Assembly: GCF_000143415.4 (NCBI RefSeq)
Contig: NW_003314273.1
Location: 2,032,760-2,096,759 of the forward strand
Direction: 5' to 3'
DNA length: 64,000 bases
Source: Selaginella moellendorffii
Taxonomy: Eukaryota; Streptophyta; Lycopodiopsida; Selaginellales; Selaginellaceae
The translations under genes were made by a program, and so were the position numbers. Shown one piece after another: positions 43,115 through 56,864 of this stretch. Numbering within the stretch: the stretch's first letter is position 1; each line of letters starts with the position of its first letter. The notes below the pieces were generated by a model that searched no databases, was not told the DNA's origin, and saw only the letters and a list, made by a program, of their open reading frames with translations.

Positions 43115-46100
43115 AGAAGATTTTAACACTTAATAAAATTACACCATGTCAGATCTTCTATTATCCTAATAAATGAATCCATCTAGTCACGTGTGGGTAA
43201 GTGGCAGGCGCCCAATTTTCTTGTAACCAATTGCTATGTAATAAAAATTTGTCACATGGCTTATCAATGCTGACTAGTCACCATGTCAAAATACTAGTCT
43301 ATTCCTCCCTCTCCAATCTTTCTGATGTTTCAAAAGTTGAATCTTGCTAGTGAGGGCTCCTTTCTATACATCTAATGCACCAGAAAAAGGATTCCAACAA
43401 GCTACTTTATGAATCAAACTAGAATTCAAATTTGAACAATGAGTCATAAGTATTGCAAACTCAAACCTGCTTATGTGGCAACTTAAAGCTACTAAATAGA
43501 ATATATCACAATTTAAAATAGTGGCCAGACTTAGTATACTTTAGAAGGTACTTTAGCTAAACAAACTTAAAGTGACAAGCTCTAATAGAATGCAATCTTC
43601 CAGCTAAAAACTACTAACAGGTGGAAAGAGGGAAAGAGGGCCTAAGTTAAATGGCAGCTCTAACCTCTGTAGTAGTGAAGTATTGATTTCTTCTTTTACT
43701 ATTATTTTGGGTTAGTGCAACACCATTGATTGTTTCATGAGCATAAACACTAAAAAGGTTTTGTAAGCAATTAAAAAGAACAATTTGAGAAATGATCCAT
43801 AAAAAAGGTTCAAATATAAAGGGATAAAGCTCATGAATAAAAGGTGCACCTTTTTTTTAATTGGTTAAATATCTTGGGATATTTAGATTTAGGTAATACT
43901 AACCTCCCAAGAAGTTGAAATTTAAGAGCTTTTAAAGGGCTATTTGTTGGCTAGGGGAATCACACTATATATTGAAATTAGTTCAATTTAATCTAATTAG
44001 GCTCGATTGAAGGGGTAAGGTGTTAAGAGAATGAGGCTCTTGGGAAAGTTACAACTTTCATCTTCTATTTACAAGAGCATGTTTGTAAGGAAATGTAATA
44101 GATTCTAAGTAACAAAAGATAATAACTCAAGAAATGAAATTTAAATATGAAAGAAAAAAGTTTATGAATAAGAGTACACCCTTTTTTTCTTTTTACTGAT
44201 TAAAGGTCTTTAGATTTGAATAGTATTAGGTTAGATGACCTTTCAATAAATTCAAATTTAAGAGTTTATAATTTTTTGTTGCAATCTTTGACAATTCCAC
44301 TATGTAAGATTCATACAACACAACACTTTCTTTTTCTAGATATCCTGATGCTAAATTTGTTACATCCCCATATTAAATAACCCTAAGAATTTAGATTAAT
44401 TAGAGGTGGTATAATTAATATTCTTAGAATATTTGAATATACTTTAGGATATTTTTTAATATAATACTTGTAATTTTTCACACTTTAAACTTTTATAATT
44501 ATTTTCTGTTTAAACATTTATAGAAATCATATTATAGTTAAGGGATTTCCAGGGAGAAATTCCCTAACAATCTAGCAGCCTAGCTGCCATTTGAGCATAA
44601 ACTCTGAAAAATTCACTATTTTATACTTCTTCTTAAAATTTCTTTAATTATACATTTTTGTATGTATCTATTAGTTTGTTATATTTATAAAAAAAATTGT
44701 CCTAAAACCATTTGGTTGACCAACTAGTTTACCCATACAATTTGGCTACTGAATGTTTTTTACTGATCACATCAATGATTTTCTTATAAAAACTATTCAA
44801 CTTGTTAAGATTGCCCTAAAAACCATTATGGTTAAATGTTTTTTCACAAAGATCATTAACTGACCAAATAGTTTATAAATAAAAATAATAATCCAAATGT
44901 AACATATTTTATTTCTCTCCTCTTAAGCTTGCTAAAAAAAGCAATTATTTTATGACCTTTATTAATTATTTTATCCCTACGGGTTTTTAGGATTTACAAT
45001 CAGAATTCTTAAAATAACCGGTTTTTTTAGATGTTAATATCCTTATTAAATATTACTGAAACAGCCTAAATGAAACAGCCTGTTTCATTCTTTTAACCTT
45101 CATTTTTATACTAATCCTTCTATTGTATAAATTAAATGCTCTATATAAGGGAATAAGTCATCCACCTATAGTATAGTTTTATAATGAACTCTTTTGTTAA
45201 TAGATGCTTTATAAAATAAAGGATGTACTCATGGATGCTAATAAATATTATTTCAATTTTAAGGGTGTTTAAGAGTAAATAGCTATTAAAGGTTTCTCAT
45301 CAATCAATTACCCTTTTTCTAGCTAGCTTAAGTGGAAAACTATGTGTTATATGTGGTAAGAAGATATATTATATTATAATTAACCACTACTTAATGGGAA
45401 TTTTAAAACAAAGCCAAAATTCAGCATTCTAGTGGTCTATTGCAAGAATATAGGTAGTATTGTATAGAATTTGGGTTTAAATCCAAACTAAACACAAAAC
45501 AAAAAGTGACACACTCAACAAAGAGCAAAACAATATCTCAAATAATCAATTATCCCTTTGGCCACTCTTACTATATGAAAGAAAGCTCACTTTGTGCTTT
45601 CATCCCAATCCTTTATTTTTTGAAGATAGTCTTTAGAAGAAACTTAAAATTTTATTAAATATAGACTAGTGTTGGATTATGAATTTAGAGTTAGAAACAT
45701 GTTCAAAACACTCTTTACATTCTATGGATATATATAATTAACAATTATTGACACCTTTCATAGATAGTCAATATGACCAACTTATGGGGTATCATAATGA
45801 GAGTGCTAGGTGGATATAATAAACTATTATTTGAAGGACTAAATTTAATAGAGATTTTCAACACTAGCAAATGCAAGTCAATATAAATTTATTTTCATAA
45901 GACCAAGTATGTTTAACTCAATGGTAATTTAAGATTTCCTTCTTTAGTCTCTTATAGTTTAAGTGCACATATAATGATTAATTTCTCAAATAACTCGAGT
46001 TGAAATTGATAAAGGGTCTAATACTACATGGTCTCTTGCTAATATAGTAGTAAGAGGTAATATCTTTAAGGACTTATAAACAAGTAATTTTTGATACTTA

Positions 46101-48267
46101 CAATCACATTCATAATAATAATGACATTCCATAGTTTTGTAGCATTTTTCAGGCTTGTATCTAGCCCAGGACCCTCTAGTTCTTGTTAGAGGTGTTTTAG
46201 GCTGAAAAATCTTCTAGATTTCTTAGTTCTTTCATATTTTCTTTCATTTTCTTCTTTGTTTTGTGCAATTTTAACTTTCAACTACAAATTCTCTTTCTTT
46301 GAAGATTCATTTTTTGTGCCATTTGTTTCTATAGGTAGATCTACTTCCAAGCTTTCCAACAGCATGTAGATTTTTAGTTTTGCTCCCAATTTCACAATAT
46401 GCAAAAACCTCTTAACCCAAGAATCCTTGTTTGAGTGGCTTCCTTTCTTTTTTGTTTGAGTGCCTTTTTTTTAAGAGTTTCCTCTTGTGGATTCTTTCGC
46501 AAACTTCTAGATCTCTTTGAGAGAGTTTTTTAGACATAAGTTTTATCATTTTTTGTTTAATATCAACTATGTTTGAGTGAATTTTCTTTTACTTGGGAGT
46601 TGTCTTTTTTTTTTCCTTCTCGCTGGTGAAGCACTCATCTTTCCTTGCTACAATTTTAGATACCTATAGAAAGCCCTCAACAAGATCTTTATACCCATAC
46701 AACAAAATATTCAAATTTGGGCACATACAAATTGTTTCTCTTCCTTGGTTTTCTTTTTGAGTTTTACATGGTTCTCTTCATCACAGAAAAGGTTTCTTGG
46801 CTTCTTAAATTCTAGTTTTGAGCTCCTCTTTTTTTATAGAACCCTCATGCCCAATATTTCACTATAGATCTTTTACTTCATGCTTTGATGTAATACCCTT
46901 CCATGCTATTTGTGGTTACAACTTTGGAGTAGTCCTTGGTTTATCTTTTGAGTGGCACATTGGAGTTTCCTCTTTACATCCATCTTATTTTCTTCTCTTT
47001 TACTCAATTGGTATCAATCTTTCTTCATGACAAATACCACTCCTTTCTTGTTTTTGACTTCATTTTTTAAGTCCATTTTGTGAGAGCAGTAGTACAGATT
47101 GATAGGAGGAGCATGTGTTTAGTAGCAAAGGTATAATCAAGCAAGTTTGGCATCAATATCTCAAAATCTTCACTCAACTTTGTGGTGATAGCAAATGCCC
47201 CAACCCAGAAAATGCAATTAAAGATGTGTCAATGGGCCCAAAGTTAGTTCCTTAAGGATGTGTGCATCCCCCTCTTTTAGCACATTTTTTGGCCAAGTAT
47301 TTATCACATTTCTGGATCATTGTAAAGATTCCTTTCAAGCTGGCATCTTTAGCAACTAGAACCTATGTTAACTTTGCAATAGCTTCATGGTTTTTGAGCA
47401 ATGGCTACTTACTTCATCTCTAAACACCATCCAACACTTTTTTTCTCCTCTTTCAATATTGTTTCAACAAAGCATTTGCAATGTAACATATGTGAGCACT
47501 AAATGAGATTTGGATATACTATCACTGTGGATCCAAATGTATAGTAAGAATAATGGGTAGGTCAGACATAACTGACCAACTTGAAGTATAGTTTAACTCC
47601 TGCTTACGTGCCTGTCCTTTTTTTACATTTGGGTTAAGTCTAAGCCCAAATTCCATTCTATGCTAGTTAATAGAGTACTCATATCTTTGCATTAGACCAT
47701 TAGTATGCTTAAATAATATTAGACTTTATTTGGCTTTATTTTATATGTTGGTCTTGGCATTGGGATGTTAAATGCTCTAGAATTATTTTTATATCACTCT
47801 GTGCTCTTGCCTCTTTGCTCTTTGAGTTGTATACTTGAGAGTCACTCCATGCCACTTCCTTCACTCTTTGGCTTCATATTTAGAAGTTTGGCTCTATCCC
47901 TTCATTCAGTGGCTCAAGGCCTTAAAACTCAAGTTCCACTCCACTACTCTTTGACACGTGGTATATGGCATATGCCATATGCCATATGGAGGGTTTAGGT
48001 TCTATTTCATTATTATTCTATAGTAAATCACTATATGAAAACCACATGCCCTACAATTCATCTTTAGTCAAAGATTCCCTTTATTTGGCATTTATGGCAT
48101 CTAGAGCATCTTAGCATTCTTTGAGTAGTAGATCATGGATTCTTGTGTATTAGAGTTTTATACAATCCTCTTGTAGTTACCTATTGAGATCTAGAGCTGC
48201 AAAGATTCTGGGTGGGCATTTGTAGTAGGGTTGATCATGTGAGTCAAAAGTAACCTTAAGGGTATAA
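43115..48267. other. AT-rich transposable-element graveyard
   Basis: Over 5 kb with no supported gene. Words from the dispersed repeat seen at 25.6 and 27.5 kb recur (for example near 44,900-45,340 and, inverted, near 47,480-47,530). Content is A/T-rich with many transitions relative to cleaner copies. CATATGGCATATGCCATATG-like palindromic DNA occurs at about 47963-47988. The short frames at 46818-47030 and 47765-47998 are hydrophobic noise. Confidence 0.6.
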
Positions 48268-48282
48268 GGTCGTTCCGCACCG

Positions 48283-48311
48283 ACCCCCTAACCCATAATG
48301 GGTTAGGGGGT
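48283..48311. repeat. Sub-terminal perfect palindrome in the Harbinger element
   Basis: ACCCCCTAACCCAT (48283-48296) and its exact reverse complement ATGGGTTAGGGGGT (48298-48311) flank a single A, just inside the 5' terminal repeat. It would form a 14-bp stem. Confidence 0.9.
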
Positions 48312-48789
48312 GAAATTGTTTTCACATTGAATACCTAGTTAAGGGGTTCTAACTTTTACCCAAGAGTTTTTTTAAGAGTAGGGTTTCCACACTTAAACTC
48401 TTAGTTAGGGGGCAACAAAATTTCTATGTAAAATTTAAAGGTCCTCCCTAGGACCCTTAAGTTTATATTCTCTCTCTTCTGTGCACAGTTGCTTGTCATG
48501 TCAATTGCGTGCCTTAACTTGGCACCCTAACTTTGGGCAAGAGTGGCTGTGTCTATAGTGTGAGGAGCAGGGCATTTTGGGCTCCTCCCAAGCATGGAAG
48601 GAAGCCCCAACACTTCTTCAAGTTTTAATCAGCAACAACAACAAGTATTCTCTATTCTCTCCTTCTTTATTCATGCATTCATGCACATCATTTAGGTTCA
48701 ACAAGTTTAACAGCAAGATGAAGAAGAAGCCCTTTCTTCTGCAGCCCCTTCTTCAACAACTCTTTCTACAGTGCTTCCAACTGACTAAG

Positions 48790-49150
48790 GTTTCCAACCT
48801 AGCCAGAATCTTCATTTTAGCCTCTAGCCAAGCCATAATGAAGATTCTGGCCGTTGGGCTGATCAGCCCGGCCAGAATCTTCATTCTAGCTGTTGGGCTG
48901 GTCAGCCCAGCCAAAATGAACATTCTAGCAAGGGCTTCCAGCCCAGCCAGAATATTCATTCTGGCCGTTGGGCTAGTCAGCCTAGCTAGAATCTAGATTC
49001 TAGCTGTTGGGCTGGTCAGCTTGGCCACAATCCTGATTCTGTCCGCTGGTCTAGTCAGCCAGCCAAAATCTTGATTTTGGCCACTGGCTTGACCAAAATC
49101 AAGCTGGTCGTGGTTGTAGGCTCAAGTTTCAGCCTGGCCATTGGGCTGAT
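48790..49150 (+). repeat. Minisatellite inside the Harbinger element
   Basis: Phrases GCCAGAATCTTCATTCTAGC and GTTGGGCTGGTCAGCCCAGCC alternate about six times with variation. Each GGGCTGGTCAGCCC is itself an inverted repeat. On the plus strand it translates to repeats of ARIFILAVGLVSPA, probably not selected protein. Confidence 0.75.
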
Positions 49151-51956
49151 CAACATGTGGAGCAAGGCACTTGGTCTCAATTTCCTACTACAAGCAGCTG
49201 GCCTAAGGTCGATTCGCAGTTGGAATAGCCAAGTTCTGGCTCCCCGCTTGATAACGAGCAGAGAAGTGAAGATCAAAGGGCAGCTCTTGGTAAAGATAGA
49301 CATGGAGGTAGAGTTGGTAGAGGTCGTGGATGTGCAAGCAGGTCTACAGGTGGTGGTGGTAGTGGTGGTGATTCAGATGTGGAAGATGTGGCAGCTCGAC
49401 CAGAAGCAAAAAGGCAACGTTCCAAGAATTGGACACAAGAGGAGATTTGGGCCTTGGTGGAAATCAAGTGGCAGGAATATTAAGCATGATGTGAGATGAC
49501 AAGCAGGCAGCAAACAGCAACTGATGCAAAGCAGCATTAGCATATCATTGCCCAAGAAATGCAAGCTTAAGGATATGATCGTGATTGGGAACAATGCAAG
49601 AAGAAGTGGGAGAACATTTTAGGTGATTACAAGGCCATCTTTGATTACGAATGCAAGACTAGAGCAGCTCTTTATTCTTCATTGACACAAGCTAAAGTTC
49701 GGGAGTTCGACCTCCCAAATATGGATTTAGATCTTTACAAGCTTGTGGATAGTTTTCAACGGTAGAGATAGAATATTAGGCCAGAGTTCAGCTCTAATTT
49801 TGATGTTGCAGCACCTCCAACTCCTGATTCTACAACAACTGCCATGGGTATGGGTACAGATTCTGATTCAGATGCAGATGGGAATAGAACTCTAGACAGC
49901 ATAGGCAAGAAGAAGAATGCAGCAACTTCAATGGTGCAAGCAATGACCAAGAATTTGAAGTTGTAGCGGATGCAAATTGACATGAAGGATATACAATTCA
50001 ACGAGATGTTGGCTGTGTGACATGATGTATGCTTAACCATGAAGGAGGAGTTGCAAATGAAGAAGGAAGATAATGAGTAAACGCAACAGCACAAGAGGCA
50101 AGACTTTGATCATCATTATGAGTTGAAGCAAGGGCAGATAGATGCAATTAACCGTTTCACGACAATGATGGGCTAGATTGCACAACAAATCATGAAGTTG
50201 TAGAAGATTTGCATTTTTCATGCGGCATTTATTTGCATTACTTTATTTTGATTTTTTGTAGAATGATATTTTATTTATGATATGAATATACAAGTTACTC
50301 TTAATCAACGAAAAATTCGACTACTTTGCTGGCTTTTAATGTTTGCATTCAACTTCTTCATTTGGTTCATACTTGTGAATATGGATTCAGATTCAGAGGA
50401 AACTTCTTCTAGTTCCAATGAAAATGTGTGTGAAATGGAAAATGAAGATGAAGATGAAGAAGATGAAGACAATAATGATAGTGAACTCAGGTAGCAAATT
50501 CAAATGTTAGGAGATGTTGCATTTCAAGGAGAGTGAGCATGGTGGGTAATGCTATGTAGTGTGGCATGGTGGGACATGTTCATGGTGGTGTATTATGATG
50601 ATTTTCGATGGATAAAGATTCTTTGGATGACACAATAAACATTCACAATGTTTTGTGACACTTTACACAAGGAGATTGTGAGACAAGATACCAATTATAG
50701 AATGGCAGTTCGTGTGGATGTAAGAGTTGGCACAACACTCATGAAGCTTATCAGGAATTATAAGTATGATGATGTGAGGGAAAAATTTGCAATAAGGGTT
50801 TCTCAAGAGACTACAACAGCAATTTGTCGAAAGTTTTGGGATAGGATTTCATTTTCAACAACAAAGGAGCAGGTGTAGGTGTGTAGGTGATATTTGACGA
50901 ATTCGAAGTGATCACACACATATGACTACCCAACATTGCTAGAGTTATAGATTGCATGTATGTGGAGATTTTAGCACCTTCAGCACGAGATCGTGATGAT
51001 TACACTAATAGGAAACAATGATTTAGCATAATTATCTAAACGATTGTGGATGCGCAGAAGAGGTTCCTTAACGCAAATGTCGGTTGTCCAGGTACTTTTT
51101 CAATATTAAAAATATTAATTATTAATTTTATTAAAAAATTATTATGATGATTATTAATTATTAATTATATTTTTGTAGGAAGCATACATAATATGCAAGT
51201 TTAGAAAAATAGCTCAATTCGACACAAAATTGAAGATGGAGTTTATCTTCAAGCTCTTATTCGTGTTATACACACGAACAATGTGAGCCCGTCTTGGTCG
51301 GTGACAAAAGTTATCAATTACAAACATAATATGGGACAAGGACACATTTATCATGTGCTTAAGAGGCCTTCAATAAAGAGCTCAGTTGCGCCACATTGTT
51401 GTGGAACAAGCATTTGGTATACTCAAGCAAAAGTTTGCTTGTCTTGATAGCAAACTAAAGGTGAGATTGCTGCAAATCCCAAATACTATTAATGTTTGCA
51501 TCATTCTTCATAATATCCTTATTGATGTAGGTGAGGCGAATTATGAGGCAACTTTAGGAGCACGACAAAGAAGGCTAGAGTGACGTTGTCGACGAGGAAC
51601 ATTCGTTGAATATGATGATCCTCCTAGAGATGCAAGAGAACTTGGAGAGACAACGTTAAATGCTCAAACAATTCACGATGCGTTAATAGCTCATATTGTA
51701 TTTGGTATACATGTGTGAAATTCAAATATTTGAAATATTTAAGTGAATTTCTATGCAGATACGTTACCCCTTATTTTTAAGGGGTAAAATGTTAGTGTAC
51801 CCTTAGCATAACCCATAAATGTAAAAGTTAGGGGTGGTGTGGAAATATTACCCCTTACATAAATTTTTAAGGGGTATTGGTGTGGAAAAAATTATAATCT
51901 CTTTATTAAGGGTTATAACTTAGTTAAGTTATGATAAGAGTTAATGCGGAATGGCC

Positions 51957-54454
51957 CATGTTAAGGTATATTTAACCTACACTAAAGCTCATAGTGGCAA
52001 GTGGTAGATAATGGAGTTCTTGATGTAGTTTGGGGGTGGTGATTAGGTGGTGAAGAAATGTAACATATCCTATACCAAAAAAACTCTAAATGGTCCCATT
52101 TACTATTAGTGAAAAGGGTTAGTGGGTAAGTCAAGCATGGCTAACCAACCTAAGACATTATTTAGTAGGCATATTTATCTTTGTTCTACATTTAGCTTGA
52201 ATCTAAGCCCAAGCTCCATAGCTAGTGAATTTTTTATAGACCACCAATATACTAAAATAGCACTAAAATTTGTTTAGCTCCATTTTATGTGTTGATCTTG
52301 GTGTTGAGATGTTAGATGTTTTAGGACTGTTCTTATATATAATATATATGATCATGGGATAAAATTTGAAATATACTCTCATTATAAATCTTTTGAACAT
52401 TAAAGGATATATGGGGATAGAATATCCATTAAAGGCTCTCTCATTAAGCAATTGCCTCTTTTTCAAAGAGAAATAAATAAGAGGAATATATAACACTATA
52501 TCTCATTTAGATCCTCAACATTAAGCTCCTTCCCATGGAAATCCTCACATGGTGATGTTATAGAGTATATACTTTTTCTATTGCCTTATATAAATTAATA
52601 AATATGGTGATCAAAGAGTTATAAGAGATGGCCCACTTTCATTGGTAGTTTCAACTATAGACATAGACCACCATATTGGGCTTGGACTTATACAAGATTT
52701 GCACCAAGCACCTAGACAACTTGGAGTTTTACACATAGAGAGAACTCTAACAATAGTACTCAATGCCCACCATTGAAAATATCTTCTATAACATTTATAT
52801 TGTCACAATCAATAGTTTCATTTCCAAATCTGCTTCATGCCAAGGAATAAAAGGATCTTTAGAACTTACCACATGGGCCATCATTGCCTCATCAATTTTA
52901 GCTGATAGGTTAGATAAGTAATCCACTTCTGTTTAATGTGTCTCAAAAAAGATGAAGACATTAACCATGTTGTCAACATATGGCCCAAATACACTCACTT
53001 CCAACAAGCACCAGTGCCATAGGGGTTGGATCTTCATATCATCCTTAAAGGGGAGTTGTAGGTAAATAAACTCTATGATTTCTTGCATGTAATGGCTGTT
53101 CACCAAAGCAAGGGGCCACAGTTAGCAATAAAATCATCAAGTTCAAGAGTATATAAATGTAAATAAAAGAATGAATTTTATCCATGTATATGAAAAAAAT
53201 ATAATTATGTTTTTCAACTACGTTTTTTATTGTATAGACATATTATATTATACCATAGATTTTTTCAATTTTTTTTCTATATGATTAGCTATCATTTTAG
53301 ATAATTGATGTTTTATGACTTTATAAATTGTATAAACGAAATACTGTATCATAAAATATGAATATCATAATAATAAGTTACCAGAAAATGTCTTATTGTT
53401 TATATGTTAGTTATTTCACTAGTTAGTTTTGAAATTGAGTACAAGTGATGTTGATATACAAAAAATATTGAATACCATATACTTTATAATTTCAAATATT
53501 TCTTTAATCTCCAAATTCAAATGATTCATTTTAGTAGAAAAAGGAAATTTATAGGAATTTGATTAGATGCTATTACTTTACCTTTATCTAGAGGAATATC
53601 TATCATAAAACTATCATGATTTGCTAGAAAATCTCCAAATTGTTAAAGTGTAGATAGAATAATAAAAGGAAGTATTATTTATCAAGGATTGAGATTTTTG
53701 TTAATTTATAATACTTTTAAAATTTTCAAGGCAGCTACAAACTATACAATAATAATATCAAAATTATTACAATCTATAAGTGCATAAAACATAGAAATGG
53801 AATACAGAAATATATATATTAATTAACCTAAAAACCTTAGCTTATATACAAGAGCGAGTGGTCTAGATTGAAATCAATCCCACTACACTAAGATTAATAT
53901 ACAACATCATACCCATACACTTGGATCTTACATTATCCCCTCCTCTTGGAAGGATGAAAAGGAGCCAGAGTTTTTTGGTTGACAAGTTAGGATCTAGAGG
54001 AACACCAAAAGGAGGCACTAGTGGATTTGTAGGTGGTATTAATAGTTTCTGATCCCTTTGTATGAAACATTTAAGCTATTGAACATGCACAATGTCTAGG
54101 GGATCAATGCATATTATGCCGAACCTCATAAACTTGCAATCCAAATTACTACAACACCCAATATAATCTTTTCCACTAAGTAAGAAGTCCTTTAGACTTG
54201 GGAAAACAAATTAACACCAAGTCATCCATTTTATACTTTGCAAGTGGACAATGATAGGAATTATAACACCATTGTTGTTCCATTTGTAAGTGGCTCAAGT
54301 GTTTAGTAGATTCCACTATGACAAATGGAAGAACGCTTTTCAAATACTAATCCCAAAACCTAGTGTCGGCAGTTCATAGCAATTGTAAAAATAAAATCAA
54401 CTCTACTAGTAGTATCAGATTATGAGGTGAAGCACCAATAAAACTTTATAATGT
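51957..54454. other. AT-rich repeat-derived DNA
   Basis: No gene is supported. About 52,320-52,500 repeats words of the dispersed LTR-like family (CATTAAAGGCTCTCTCATTAAG). About 54,150-54,454 may be internal sequence of the older, minus-oriented LTR element, because AGCACCAATAAAA near 54,431 matches the inverse of the first internal bases of the young element. Confidence 0.5.
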
Positions 54455-54949
54455 AAACAACTAAATTTTTCATTTGACTTTAGTCACTTAATCATATTTT
54501 CAACCACTTAGAGATGTTTCATTTACAACCTCCATAAATCTTATTCCCACCTTAGGGACTTATTAGCCTCATGAATGGCCTCTATGCCACTCTGTTACAA
54601 CATTTGGTCTAAGTGCTCCATGTGTTCAATCCCATGATAGACACCCAAAGGTACCAACGTATCTGCCTATTAAGCTAAGGCCATATCTATTCCCCTTTGT
54701 CACACAAGTAGTTCAAGAGCATTTGCACTATAATCCCATCTCCCAAAAATTAAACCATTCATTCATGAGTGGTCATCCCATGATTACACTTTAACATCTT
54801 TAGGATGCTTAGAGATATAAAGAACACCTTTCCCCAATATCCTTTTTTAGTCCCCGCCAAGTCCCTCTTTGTCCCTAGCAATGCTTGCCAACACCACCAT
54901 TGGGTTCGGGTTTGAAGGCCCGACCACTAAGTCCTATTAACCTTTGGGA

Positions 54950-55715
54950 TGTGAGACACAAAATCCCTAGGCCCCAAAGTGGAGCCAGAAGGGCGCCACA
55001 TGGTAGTGGCCGAAGCGAGAGCCAAACGAGCGTAACACGTTTGGACCAAAAGCTCCGACTTGAAAAGTCAAGAGCGGGAGTGGAACTCCCAACGAAGTGC
55101 TCGAGGAACGAGCACGAAGCGAGCAAAAGGCGAGGCTCCAAAAAGGGACCCAAAAGGACCAACACATGACACGTGGGAGTGTTCGAGATGGACTCGAGTT
55201 GGAGTCCGAAGTGGAGTCCGAGATGGACCCGAGTTGGAGTCCGAAGTGGAGTCCGAGATGGACCCGAGTTGGAGTCCGAAGTGGAGTCCGAGATGGACCC
55301 GAGATGGAGTCCGAAGTGGAGTCCGAGGTGGACCCGAGATGGACCCGAGTTGGAGTCCGAAGTGGAGTCCGAGGTGGACCCGAGATGGACCCGAGTTGGA
55401 GTCCGAAGTGGAGTCCGAGATGGACCCGAGATGGAGTCCGAGATGGAGTCCGAGATGGAGTCCGAGGTGGACCCGAGATAGACCCGAAATGGAGTCCGAG
55501 ATGGACCCGAGATGGAGTCCGAGATGGAGTCCGAGATGGACCCGAGATAGACCCGAAATGGAGTCCGAGATGGAGTCCGAGATGGACCCGAGATGGAGTC
55601 CGAGATGGAGTCCGAGATGGACCCGAGATGGACCCGAGATGGAGTCCGAGATGGAGTCCGAGATGGAGTCCGAGATGGAGTCCGAGATGGAGTCCGAAGT
55701 CGAGACCGAGACCGG

Positions 55716-55747
<32 letters not shown>

Positions 55748-56849
55748 TCGGGACCGAGACCGAGGCCGAGGCCGAGACCGAGCCCGAGCCCAAGTCCGAG
55801 TCCGAATCCGAGTCCGAGTCCGAGTCCGAGTCCGAGTCCGAATCCGGAGCCTGAGAGGGTGAAAGCCCAAAGCGTTCGTCTCCCAGACCCTGGGGGGTTT
55901 GGTGAGCTCCAAAAGTATAGTAGGGGGAGGACTGCAGTGGAGCCAGTTTGGCCAGGAAAGGCCAGTTTGGCGCAGGAAGGCCGGACCCAGTGTTGGGTGA
56001 TGAGCTGCCCACTGGGAAGTCCAAGACTAGAGTGAACACAGACCGACAAGCGGGGTAGCTTGGTGAAGTGTTCAAGAGCCGGCTCTAGTTCCCCCGGGAG
56101 ATCGACTGGCCGATGCTCCCAGTCCAAGTGTGGGTGGCACTACCTACTTGGATACCTGGTGTGGCTCAACGGAACCCGCTCTAAGCCCATGGCTAGAGCA
56201 CCTAAAGGCGAAAGGCGAGGAGAGTACCCAGGTGGCTCGCGTAAGGCCACGGTGTTCCGAAATGTTGTCCCGAAGGCCCAAACTGTGGAAAGGAAGAGGA
56301 ACAATCCTCTGGGGCAGTGACCAAGGACACAGTCGTGTGGTGAGGAAGTCCCAGAGGACCGTGGGACTTAGTGGTCGGGCCTGTGGGTCTCGATCCAGTG
56401 GCAGTGTTGGCAAACACGGCCAGGGGCAGAAAGGGACTTAGTGGGAACTGATAGAGGGATATTGGGGAAGGTTATTCCCCTTGTCGGTGGGCATCCTAAG
56501 GATGCTAAGGAGTGGATCTGAGATGACCACTCACGGATGGTTTGCCTAGTCTTGGAGAGCCAAGACGGTGATGCAAGTGGTATTGGACTACCAGTGTGGC
56601 AAAGGTGATTGGGCATGGCCTTAGCGTGACGGGCTGCTATGTCGGTGGTACCTTTGAGTGTCGGTCATGGGATCGGACACGTGGAGCACTTGGACCAAGT
56701 GCAAATGTTAAGTGGCATGGATGCCATTCTCGGGGCTAGCAAGTCCCAAGTCCTGGATTGGACTTATGGAGGTGGTGAATGAGACTCCTCCAAGTGGTCA
56801 GAGGTGTGGTTAAGTGACTAAAGTAGAATGGAAAAATTAGTCGCTTACA
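54950..56849 (+). repeat. 5' LTR of the young element
   Basis: 1,900 bp, TG...CA ends. It carries a hexamer-based minisatellite at about 55180-55852. The long frames here on both strands (up to 386 codons) are by-products of that array. Confidence 0.95.
55180..55852 (+). repeat. Hexamer-based minisatellite in the 5' LTR
   Basis: Built of GAGTCC, GAGATG, GACCCG and later GACCGA/GAGTCC hexamers combined into 12- and larger-base units such as GAGATGGACCCGAGATGG. The last part is nearly pure GACCGA then GAGTCC/CGAGTC. Because unit lengths are multiples of three and lack stop triplets, several frames on each strand stay open. Confidence 0.95.
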
Positions 56850-56852
56850 ATT

Positions 56853-56864
56853 TGGTATCGGAGC
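56853..56864 (+). other. Primer-binding site of the LTR retrotransposon
   Basis: TGGTATCGGAGC, three bases after the 5' LTR end, is complementary to the 3' end of initiator methionine tRNA with one mismatch (the common form is TGGTATCAGAGC). Confidence 0.88.

Larger units (their letters stand above)
48268..51956 (+). mobile_element. Degenerate PIF/Harbinger-type DNA transposon
   Basis: The 5' end GGTCGTTCCGCAC (48268-48280) and the reverse complement of 51944-51956 agree at 10 of 13 bases, all three differences being transitions. Inside, a Myb/trihelix-like frame reads KNWTQEEIWALVEIKWQEY then WEQCKKKWENILGDYKAIFD (about 49420-49690, with stops). A broken transposase follows: RNYKYDDVREKFAIRVSQET, IARVIDCMYVEI, DDYTNRK, TIVDAQKRFLNANVGCPG, and HIVVEQAFGILKQKF with HNILIDVGEANYEA. 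These are the DDE-domain blocks of Harbinger. In-frame stops such as those after DDYTNRKQ make it inactive. I could not identify a clear 3-bp target duplication. Confidence 0.8.

Noticed and set aside
48577-48996. 139-codon frame with ARIFILAVGL repeats
   Set aside because: It reads through a minisatellite within a decayed transposon; repetitive translation follows from the DNA repeat.
54967-56127. Open frames of 264-386 codons on both strands in the LTRs (and the identical set at 60,921-62,081)
   Set aside because: They are created by a stop-free hexamer array, overlap each other in many frames, and encode only low-complexity repeats. No domain or splice context supports a gene.
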